A DNA stretch of 14,852 nt from Saprospiraceae bacterium (GTDB taxonomy: Bacteria; Bacteroidota; Bacteroidia; Chitinophagales; Saprospiraceae), in NCBI GenBank assembly GCA_020630455.1, contig JAHDBK010000029.1, forward strand, positions 1 through 14,852, read 5' to 3'. A model generated the notes under the pieces. It was given only the letters and a program-made list of their open reading frames with translations. It did not search any database and was not told where the DNA came from. Made by a program: the position numbers and the translations under genes. Of this stretch, positions 8,301 through 14,852 are shown piece after piece; position 1 is the stretch's first letter, and each line of letters starts with the position of its first letter.

Positions 8301-10070
8301 CTAATCAGAACACAAGGAGGAAGAGTAATTGAAGTACATTTAGGTGAAGCATTTAAACAAGTAAAAACAGATGTCTTTACCATATCCACAGAAGAAGAGG
8401 CGATTGAACAATTACTAGAAAGCCTTGAAGGAACAGAGCTAAATGGTATTGTACAATTCTATACACATCAAACAAAAATTGATACCCTCGAACAATTAGA
8501 TTTTTATAAAAAACAAAGAATTGATTTTTGGTTCTATCTCATCAAAGCTTTCCTAAAAAGAAAAGTCAAACTAAAGGAAGGAATCACAGTATTTGCAGTT
8601 CAAGCAGATGGTGTCAATGGCTCAGAAAGCAATTTATTACCTATCAATAATTCCTTATTAGCACTACTTAAAGTACTTAGGAATGAATATCCAAACTTTA
8701 AAATTAAAGGGGTCGATATAGAAGAAGTGTTACCATCTAAGGTTGTACTTGATGAAATACTAGGACAAGATAAAGCTTTTGTAGTGGCTTATAGAAATGG
8801 ACAACGTTTCATTGAAACTTTCCAAAAGAAAGAACCAAGTAAAATTGATAAATATAAAATCGAACTGGAAAAAGAGGGCGTTTATCTCATTACAGGTGGA
8901 ACAGGTGGTCTGGGATTAGAAGTAGCAGATTACTTGAGTAGTCTTGAAAATATCAAAATTGTATTACTCAGTCGTAGAGGTTTACCTCCTAAAAATGTTT
9001 GGAAAAGCATCATTCAGGAATGTGAAAATTCTAAACTGGCTAGTAAGATTATCAGGATTATGAATATGGAGCGTAAAGGCTCACAAGTGTATAGTTATGG
9101 TGTAGATGTGAGCTGTGAAACAAAGATGGAAGAAACACTTTCCTATATTAGAAAAGAACATGGCAAAGTTCAAGGAATTATTCATGCCGCAGGAATCGCA
9201 GGAGATGGTTTTATCTTTAATAAACCTAAAGAAAACTTTGATAAAGTTATCAATCCTAAAATCTATGGTACATGGATACTTGACCATCTTACTAGAATAG
9301 ATCAACCTGATTTTATGGTTTTATTTTCTAGTATTACCACTCTAATGGCTACTCCTGGACAAGGAGATTATTGTGCCGCCAATGCTTTTCTAGATGCTTA
9401 CGCAAAATACCGTAATCAGTTAGGTTTTAAAACCCTTACAATTAACTGGCCAGCATGGGCAGAAACAGGGATGGCTGTAGATTACAAAGTAGATTTAACA
9501 GCAGGACCATTTCGTGCAGTAAGTACAAGTCATGCTTTAAACCTATTATGGGATGCTATTAATATGAATATAGATAGGGTATTTCTTGCATCACTCAATT
9601 ATGATAACATTGACACAACAGATGACCTTCCTTTCGTCTTCTCTAATGATATTCAAAAAATACTAACCAAAAGTATTAAAGACATTGGATTGACAGGGTC
9701 AAAAGACAATACAAATCTAGTGGTCATTGGTAACAAAGAATTGAATCAGGTAGAGATGGAAGTTGCCAAGATTTGGCAAAAAATTATAGGAATTGAAGAG
9801 ATAGATATTTATGAAAGCTTTTACAAACTGGGAGGAAATTCTATTCTAGCAACTTCCTTGCTCAAAGAATATGAAAAAATATATCCAGGTGTAGTAGAAG
9901 TAGCAGACATCTTTACCTATACCTCTATACATGAAATAGCAAATTATATAAAGAGTAAAATAAATGAAGAGCAAAATGACTTGAAACACAATGGACTAGA
10001 CGACATACTTGAGCGACTCTCAAAAGGAGAGTTAGACCTCAATGAAGCAAACAAATTAATCTCATTATAA
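5337..10070 (+). CDS. Trans-AT polyketide synthase module, KS - AT-less linker - DH - KR - ACP (PKS 1)
   Basis: This 1577-residue single module has KS about 26-455 with DTACSS (Cys201), EAHGTAT (His342) and NIGHL (His382), a complete triad. Residues about 460-655 keep only linker pieces that normally flank an AT (LSAMSVKGL, GRGHYNHRL, then PSYPFVNKRHW); no GHSxG motif is present, so malonyl must come from a separate enzyme. DH about 660-955: GHPLL, His697 in HIIQDECILP, where the usual Gly of HxxxGxxxxP is Asp701, and Asp860 in LLDCAAN with Asn in place of Gln/His. KR about 960-1420: TGGTGGLG at 1186-1193, Ser1332, Tyr1345 and Asn1349. ACP: LGGNS with Ser1502. The tail (about 1550-1577, LERLSKGELDLNEANKLIS) resembles a helical docking domain. 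ATG 5337 leaves about 25 residues before the KS. Expected product: a beta-hydroxy or alpha,beta-unsaturated C2 extension. Confidence 0.95.
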   Translation: MKKINLKNIEATSSKKRFKSNSFGKDIAIIGAAGRFGSANNLDEFWEVLKEGRDCIGTLPQTRKDDLYNFFENIGIKRETIQNRFIDGAYLEKVDGFDANFFSIAPREADLLDPNQRIFLEEAWNAIENAGYGNSRLKGSNTGVFIGYSSDFGNSYKDIILTHEPNNVGTAVAGNIKSIIASRISYILDLKGPALSIDTACSSSLVAVHLACQSLQRGECEVAIAGGVKLHLVPVRGDEKIKAGIHEVTGVESKEGITKTFDIDSDGTGIGEGAGVIILKPLAKAMMDKDNILAVVKSSAMNQDGNSIGITAPNSSAQEEVILKAWKNASIKPETISYIEAHGTATKLGDPIEIDGIRRAFRKHTNKKQFCGIGSVKTNIGHLDHAAGIAGLLKLILSLKNKQLPPIVHFNSPNQQIDFDQSPVYINNILKDWSVEEKQARRCAISSFGLSGTNCHLILEEAKKNSLTEINNNEEDFILPLSAMSVKGLQRLINQFCSFFLNNSVLHPLALVKTASIGRGHYNHRLLIQFKSIEDLKSKFSILQKEGIQNTSQTDVHYGFYKITSDKNQSPESFEITEDQKKFFTQKINMSLKKKSIETLTNEEKQTLINFYIKGADIDWNYLYKNCHLNTIEIPSYPFVNKRHWVKKQNNLQIQTTIQEVGVFGHPLLNNCLINTPDLKCYSSKLSVEKNWELSDHIIQDECILPGTAYLELVRKVVEEEFEITTYNFKDIVFISPLKVMPKKQAHVTTLIEKQNEYYKFTIYSSVGKTNSVVHCEGKVYFNPPEDTISIDIEDLKSTAETVIKFDTKDFANRGIETGERWDCFDALYNHKESFLVALRLPKTYVSDLKTYFLHPALLDCAANAANFLAGTGLYLPLSYKDLRIYKSLPQEIYSYIRLKSPKNKEVVKFDISVFDKDGNLLVDVKDYTIKRVNNKLSKTNAIYSKEHWFYTTSWQPHQLEQTSSIKTSGAYLVFMDDDSLKDDDVCELIRTQGGRVIEVHLGEAFKQVKTDVFTISTEEEAIEQLLESLEGTELNGIVQFYTHQTKIDTLEQLDFYKKQRIDFWFYLIKAFLKRKVKLKEGITVFAVQADGVNGSESNLLPINNSLLALLKVLRNEYPNFKIKGVDIEEVLPSKVVLDEILGQDKAFVVAYRNGQRFIETFQKKEPSKIDKYKIELEKEGVYLITGGTGGLGLEVADYLSSLENIKIVLLSRRGLPPKNVWKSIIQECENSKLASKIIRIMNMERKGSQVYSYGVDVSCETKMEETLSYIRKEHGKVQGIIHAAGIAGDGFIFNKPKENFDKVINPKIYGTWILDHLTRIDQPDFMVLFSSITTLMATPGQGDYCAANAFLDAYAKYRNQLGFKTLTINWPAWAETGMAVDYKVDLTAGPFRAVSTSHALNLLWDAINMNIDRVFLASLNYDNIDTTDDLPFVFSNDIQKILTKSIKDIGLTGSKDNTNLVVIGNKELNQVEMEVAKIWQKIIGIEEIDIYESFYKLGGNSILATSLLKEYEKIYPGVVEVADIFTYTSIHEIANYIKSKINEEQNDLKHNGLDDILERLSKGELDLNEANKLISL

Positions 10071-10121
10071 ATAACAATAGGACTTAGTTTTACTGTTATA
10101 AACTTGAAAATATCCTTTGTA

Positions 10122-13100
10122 ATGGAACTGGTAAAAAAGTATATTCTTGAAAAAGTTGCTAGTCGTGAACTAGGGCATGACACAGCAAAAGAGATGTTGG
10201 CAGAATTGACTGCTGATAATACCAAGTTAGACGATGATATTGCAGTTATTGGTATATCTTGTAAATTCCCCCTTGCCAACAACAAGGAAGAATTTTGGCA
10301 AAACCTTAGAAATGGAAGAAATTGTATTAGAGAGTGGCCTAAAGAAAGGCACAAAGATTTTGAACATGTCCTAAAAAATGCACACTATAGCGAACTTCTT
10401 TTTGGAGAACACATTCCAGAGGATGAAGTGACTGATGATATGTATGTAGATGGAGGGTACTTAGACGAAATCGATAAATTTGATGCAGATTTCTTCGGAA
10501 TTCCTCCTAGAGAAGCTAAATATATGGATCCACGCCAAAGACTAATTCTTGAATCTGCTTGGGAAGCCATAGAAGACGCTGGATATGGTGGAGATTCTAT
10601 TCATGGAACAAATACAGGGGTATTTATAGGTAAAGAAAATACCAACTTCACATTGTATAAATTTGGTTCTAATCCAGACCCTATGCACTTAACGGGAGGC
10701 TGGGTAAGTATCCACGCAAGCCGTATCTCTTACCTTTACAACCTTAGAGGACCATGTATGATTGTTGATACTGCTTGTTCTTCTGGTCTTTCATGCATAC
10801 ATACAGCTGTTCAATCTATTAAAAATAAAGAATGTGAAATGGCTATTGCTGGAGCAATTAATACCAGTTTACACGGACAGTTTAAAAACCATAAAGAGAT
10901 TATAGACCTTAGTTCTGTACAGTCAGATGATATGATTGTAAAAACATTTGACCGTGATGCAAATGGAACAGTTTGGGGCGAAGGTGTTGCAATGATTATG
11001 CTCAAGCCTTTAAAGAAAGCCATCCAAGATAGAGATAATATCCATGCAATCATCAAAGGTACAGCCATGAATAATGATGGTGCTTCTAATGGTATCACTG
11101 CTCCAAATGCAGATGCTCAAGAAGAAGTTATCCTTCAAGCATGGAAAGAGGCAAAAGTTGATCCTGCTACTATTTCATATATTGAAGCTCATGGTACAGG
11201 TACAGTATTAGGAGATCCTATCGAAGTAAAGGGGCTAACCAATGCTTTCAAAAAATTTACAAATAAAAAACAATTCTGTGGTATTGGTTCTCTAAAGACC
11301 AACATGGGACACTTAGTAGCCACCTCTGGTTTAGCTTCATTTATTAAGGTAATCATGTCTTTGAAAAATAAAGAGATGGCACCAACTATTAACTTTGAAG
11401 CTCCAAACCCTTATATCAACTTCATGAATAGTCCAATCTATGTCAATGACCAGTTGAATGAATGGAATACAGATGGGTTTCCTCGTAGAGCATGTGCAAG
11501 TTCTTTTGGTTTTAGTGGTACAAATGTACATGTGGTTTTAGAAGAATTTAATCCTGAATTACAAGGAAGAAGTTCTGATGAACAGCCTAAAGATAGTCGC
11601 CCATATTGCTTGACAATCTCAGCAAAAAAAGCAAGTGTACTAGAAAACTATGTAGCAGCATATTGTGAAGTTTTAAATAGTGATAAACTAGCCGCTTTAC
11701 CAGATGTTTGTTACACTTCTAATACAGGGAGAGGTCACTATACACACCGTTTAGCTATTGTAGCAAATTCCTTAAATGAACTGTTTTCTAAAGTAAAATT
11801 TGTTTATAAAAAAGGATTAAAATCTGTAGCAAATGATGGTATCTATTATGGTTATCATAAAGTCGTAAGTAGTACTAAGAAAAATTTAGCAGAGGGAGAA
11901 ATGACTGGAACAGACAGAAAGCTAAAAACAGAACTAGCAGCTTACAAACTGAAAGATGTAGTCAATGCTTCTAATGAAGATAGAAAAGAAGCCCTAAATA
12001 ATCTTTGTGAATTATATGTACAAGGAGCTATCATTAACTGGGGCAGCATCTATGAAAAAGAAGAATTATCAAGAGTAAGCATTCCTGTATATCCACTAGA
12101 AAGAGTGCGTTTTTGGGCTGACCCTAAAATCTCTAAAGTACCTAATAACAATTTTGGAACAGCAATGGAGCATCCTTTATTAGATGCTTGTATTGCAGAG
12201 TCTGCCAATCAAAATATCTATGTTACTTATTTTAATGATGAAAAACATTGGGTATTATCTGACCACAAAATTGTTGGACAAGGTGTAATTCCAGGAACAA
12301 CTTACCTAGAAATGGCAAGAGCTGTTTGGAATAACCTATATGGTCATGACAATATAGAGTTTAAAGACATCTATTTCTTAGCACCTTTATTTGTTCCTGA
12401 TGGTGAGGATAAAGCAGTACATACCATTATTGAAAAAGAAAATGGTTATATCAAGTTTACAGTAGCAAGTAAAGTAGATGAAGAAGGGGATACATGGATG
12501 AAACATGTAGAAGGTAAAGTATATGAAAGAACAACTACTCAACCTGATACTTTTTGGTCAGAGGAAATTATTGCTAGAAGTACACGTACCGTAGAAGGTG
12601 AAGCACTAAAAGTAACAAGTGATGTATTTACTTTTGGTCCTAGATGGGAGTGTGTACAGAAAGCATGGCATGGCCCTAATGAGGTTTATATCAAATTAGA
12701 ACTATTAGACCATATCAAATCTGATGTAGATACATACCAGTTACATCCTTCATTACTAGATAATGCAGTTAATATCCTAAGTCAGAGTTTTGGAGAAGGT
12801 ACTTATCTACCTCTAAACTACAAGAGCTTTGATATCTTTGGAAGCCTCCCTGCCAAGTTCTATTCTTATGTTAAGAAAAAGGACAACAATTCAGGCAGTT
12901 TAGAAACCATCACATTTGATATTACACTATTAGATGAAGAAGGAAATGTACTAGGAGTAGCCACTGATTATTCTATTAAACGAGTTCCTCAAAGTCAATT
13001 GACATTCCGTGAAATGTCTGGAGAAGCAGCAGATTTCTATCATTTAGCTTGGAAAAAAGTAAATAAAAATGATGTTGCTGAAAAACCTACTGGAACATAT

Positions 13101-14852
13101 CTATGGTTTGGAGGAACAACAGAAGCAGAAAAAAGCTTGATTGACTTATATCAATCAAAAGGTGTTAAGGTGATTTCAGTTGCCCTTGAAAATGAAACCA
13201 ATCTAAATGGTGAACAACTTCAAATTACACCAAATGCAGAAGGTTTATCTGCCTTGTTTGAATCTATTCAAGATGAAAACATTACTAGAATTGTACATGG
13301 GGCGTATATGGGTAATCAAAGCATAGAAAACAGCAATGACTTTGATACTGAAGATAGTAAAGGGGTACACTTCATGTACTACCTAACTAAAGAAATGGTG
13401 GCTAGAAAAATAGCTCCTAAAAAAGGTACAGTTCTTCTAGCAGAGAATGTTTATAGTGTAGATGCTAAAGAAACCACTTTAAACCCACTCGCAGCAGCAA
13501 CTTTTGGTTTAGGAAGAGTAATCCGCCAAGAATATGGTAAATTAAAAATGAATGCTGTTGATGTAGCTTCAAATTTAGATACAGAAACTATTTTTAATAC
13601 CATAGAGTCTATTGAAGGAGACTTCCTTACAGCAGTTAGACCTGATGGTTTGTATGTTCAAGAGTTACAAAAAACAGATATCAACAGTAAAGCAAATCAA
13701 GAACTTGAGTTGAAAGAAGAAGGAGTTTATGTGATTACTGGTGGTACTGGTGGTCTAGGACTTGAAGTAAGTAAATTCTTAGCTCAAAAAGGTGCAGTTA
13801 ACCTTGCTTTAGTTAATCGTTCTGTTTTGCCTGATAGAAAAGAATGGGAACAGATTTTAACAGAAGGTACAGACAAAAAATTATGTCATAAACTACAGAA
13901 CATCCTTGACATTGAAACCAATGGAGCAACAGTAAGTTGTCATAGTGCCAATGTAAGTGATTGGGATAGTATGCAGCAATTAGTCAATACCTTAAAGGCA
14001 ACCTATGGTCAAATTAATGGGGTTGTACATGCTGCAGGTGTGGCAGGAGATGGCTTTATCATTAGAAAAGAAAAAACAATATTTGACAATGTTATCTCTC
14101 CTAAATTGAAAGGTAGTTGGGTACTTGGAAAAGTAACTGAAAAAGAAGACTTAGATTTCTTTGTGTTGTTTTCTTCTATTGCTACACTTTCTGGAGTACC
14201 TGGTCAAGGAGATTATACTGCTGCAAACACATTCTTAGATGTTTTTGCTGACCAATTGACTAAAAATAATCAAAATGGATTAGCTGTAAACTGGTCTGGT
14301 TGGACAGAAACAGGGATGGCAGCAGACTATGAAGTTTCTGATGATTATGTACTGTTTAGATCCGTTACAACCAATGAAGCTCTAGGTGCTTTGAATACCA
14401 TTTTTGAAAAACAGATGTCTAATAACGTTCCTGCAAAACTTAATATGGAGTTTTTAGTAGAAGCTCAAGATAATCTAGATTTCAGATTGGCTTCATCTAT
14501 TAAAGCTGCTTTAAGAAAGCTAAAAAGAAAGCAAAATCCTCAAGGAGAGCAAGCTGCTCAAGGAACAGGAGGAGAAGTAGCTATCTTAGGAAAAGGAGGA
14601 GATGAATTGACTACAACAGAGACAAATTTAGCCAATATTTGGGGTGGTGTATTAGGAATCAATGAAATTGATGTCTATGATACTTTCCAAGAAATGGGTG
14701 GAGATTCCATCTTGGCAACGCATCTTCTCAAAGCAGTAGAATCTGTTTATCCAGATACAATAGATATTTCTGATATTTTCTCTTACCCTTCTGTGGTTCA
14801 AATGGCTGAATTTATTGACAGTCTTACAGCTCCAGAAGAAGAACTAGAAAGT
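10122..14852 (+). CDS. Trans-AT polyketide synthase, KS - AT-less linker - DH - KR - ACP, open at right edge (PKS 2)
   Basis: The frame is open from ATG 10122 to the window end (1577 codons, no stop), so the C-terminus is missing. Residues 1-30 (KKYILEKVASRELG, then AKEMLAEL) form a helical N-terminal docking-like segment. KS about 38-470: DTACSSGL (Cys219), EAHGTGT (His357), NMGHL (His397). Linker about 475-675 has GRGHYTHRL and PVYPLERVRFW but no AT. DH about 684-965: intact HKIVGQGVIP (His715, Gly719, Pro724) and Asp880 in LLDNAVN, with Asn884 at the usual Gln/His position. KR about 975-1420: TGGTGGLG at 1206-1213, Ser1352, Tyr1365. ACP: EMGGDS with Ser1529. It follows PKS 1 by 51 bases with no terminator, so the two are probably co-transcribed. 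It repeats the PKS 1 architecture and should catalyse the next two-carbon extension. Further modules may follow outside the window. Confidence 0.94.
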   Translation, partial: MELVKKYILEKVASRELGHDTAKEMLAELTADNTKLDDDIAVIGISCKFPLANNKEEFWQNLRNGRNCIREWPKERHKDFEHVLKNAHYSELLFGEHIPEDEVTDDMYVDGGYLDEIDKFDADFFGIPPREAKYMDPRQRLILESAWEAIEDAGYGGDSIHGTNTGVFIGKENTNFTLYKFGSNPDPMHLTGGWVSIHASRISYLYNLRGPCMIVDTACSSGLSCIHTAVQSIKNKECEMAIAGAINTSLHGQFKNHKEIIDLSSVQSDDMIVKTFDRDANGTVWGEGVAMIMLKPLKKAIQDRDNIHAIIKGTAMNNDGASNGITAPNADAQEEVILQAWKEAKVDPATISYIEAHGTGTVLGDPIEVKGLTNAFKKFTNKKQFCGIGSLKTNMGHLVATSGLASFIKVIMSLKNKEMAPTINFEAPNPYINFMNSPIYVNDQLNEWNTDGFPRRACASSFGFSGTNVHVVLEEFNPELQGRSSDEQPKDSRPYCLTISAKKASVLENYVAAYCEVLNSDKLAALPDVCYTSNTGRGHYTHRLAIVANSLNELFSKVKFVYKKGLKSVANDGIYYGYHKVVSSTKKNLAEGEMTGTDRKLKTELAAYKLKDVVNASNEDRKEALNNLCELYVQGAIINWGSIYEKEELSRVSIPVYPLERVRFWADPKISKVPNNNFGTAMEHPLLDACIAESANQNIYVTYFNDEKHWVLSDHKIVGQGVIPGTTYLEMARAVWNNLYGHDNIEFKDIYFLAPLFVPDGEDKAVHTIIEKENGYIKFTVASKVDEEGDTWMKHVEGKVYERTTTQPDTFWSEEIIARSTRTVEGEALKVTSDVFTFGPRWECVQKAWHGPNEVYIKLELLDHIKSDVDTYQLHPSLLDNAVNILSQSFGEGTYLPLNYKSFDIFGSLPAKFYSYVKKKDNNSGSLETITFDITLLDEEGNVLGVATDYSIKRVPQSQLTFREMSGEAADFYHLAWKKVNKNDVAEKPTGTYLWFGGTTEAEKSLIDLYQSKGVKVISVALENETNLNGEQLQITPNAEGLSALFESIQDENITRIVHGAYMGNQSIENSNDFDTEDSKGVHFMYYLTKEMVARKIAPKKGTVLLAENVYSVDAKETTLNPLAAATFGLGRVIRQEYGKLKMNAVDVASNLDTETIFNTIESIEGDFLTAVRPDGLYVQELQKTDINSKANQELELKEEGVYVITGGTGGLGLEVSKFLAQKGAVNLALVNRSVLPDRKEWEQILTEGTDKKLCHKLQNILDIETNGATVSCHSANVSDWDSMQQLVNTLKATYGQINGVVHAAGVAGDGFIIRKEKTIFDNVISPKLKGSWVLGKVTEKEDLDFFVLFSSIATLSGVPGQGDYTAANTFLDVFADQLTKNNQNGLAVNWSGWTETGMAADYEVSDDYVLFRSVTTNEALGALNTIFEKQMSNNVPAKLNMEFLVEAQDNLDFRLASSIKAALRKLKRKQNPQGEQAAQGTGGEVAILGKGGDELTTTETNLANIWGGVLGINEIDVYDTFQEMGGDSILATHLLKAVESVYPDTIDISDIFSYPSVVQMAEFIDSLTAPEEELES

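Noticed and set aside
10086..10104. AGTTT / AAACT inverted repeat between PKS 1 and PKS 2 as a terminator or operator
   Set aside because: It has only five AT-rich base pairs and no T-tract, well within chance expectation.
9944..10354. 136-residue minus-strand open frame across the PKS 1 / PKS 2 junction
   Set aside because: It overlaps the docking segments and the start of the PKS 2 KS, and shows no family resemblance.
5337..14852. Both PKS reading frames count 1577 codons, possibly an exact duplication
   Set aside because: PKS 2 is cut by the window edge and its ACP serine is at residue 1529 rather than 1502, so the equal count is a coincidence.

Overview
This AT-rich window (by eye about one third G+C) holds part of a hybrid non-ribosomal peptide / trans-acyltransferase (trans-AT) polyketide assembly line. 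All genes are on the + strand. The organism is probably a member of the Bacteroidota. The base composition fits, and none of the three visible start codons has a purine-rich Shine-Dalgarno sequence, which argues against an AT-rich Bacillota host. This is an inference; no housekeeping gene is present to confirm it.

Layout. (1) 2-3637: the 3' part of an NRPS gene, C-A-T, whose adenylation pocket reads as glycine, ending in a shrunken condensation-like lobe. (2) 3638-3872: non-coding, with two imperfect hairpins and an 18-bp direct repeat. (3) 3873-5132: a discrete malonyl-CoA:ACP acyltransferase with an extra C-terminal part of about 110 residues. (4) 5133-5336: non-coding, with a long imperfect hairpin, a terminator-like hairpin and a short hairpin close to the next start. 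(5) 5337-10070: a single-module AT-less PKS, KS-linker-DH-KR-ACP, with a C-terminal helical docking tail. (6) 10122-14852: a second KS-linker-DH-KR-ACP protein, starting with a matching helical docking segment and running off the right edge. It has no stop codon in the window.

How they work together (inference from family knowledge). The NRPS would condense an upstream acyl or peptidyl chain with glycine on its carrier protein. The free acyltransferase would load malonyl units in trans onto the carrier proteins of the two PKS proteins, whose own AT domains are absent. Each PKS module would add two carbons and reduce the beta-keto group to a hydroxyl, or to a double bond if its DH works. The gene order and the docking pair fit the order NRPS(Gly) -> PKS 1 -> PKS 2. 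The complete product cannot be deduced because both ends of the pathway lie outside the window.

The points most worth a second look are the half-size condensation-like lobe at the NRPS C-terminus, the altered DH motifs, the extended acyltransferase, the docking pair, and the hairpin-rich intergenic regions.
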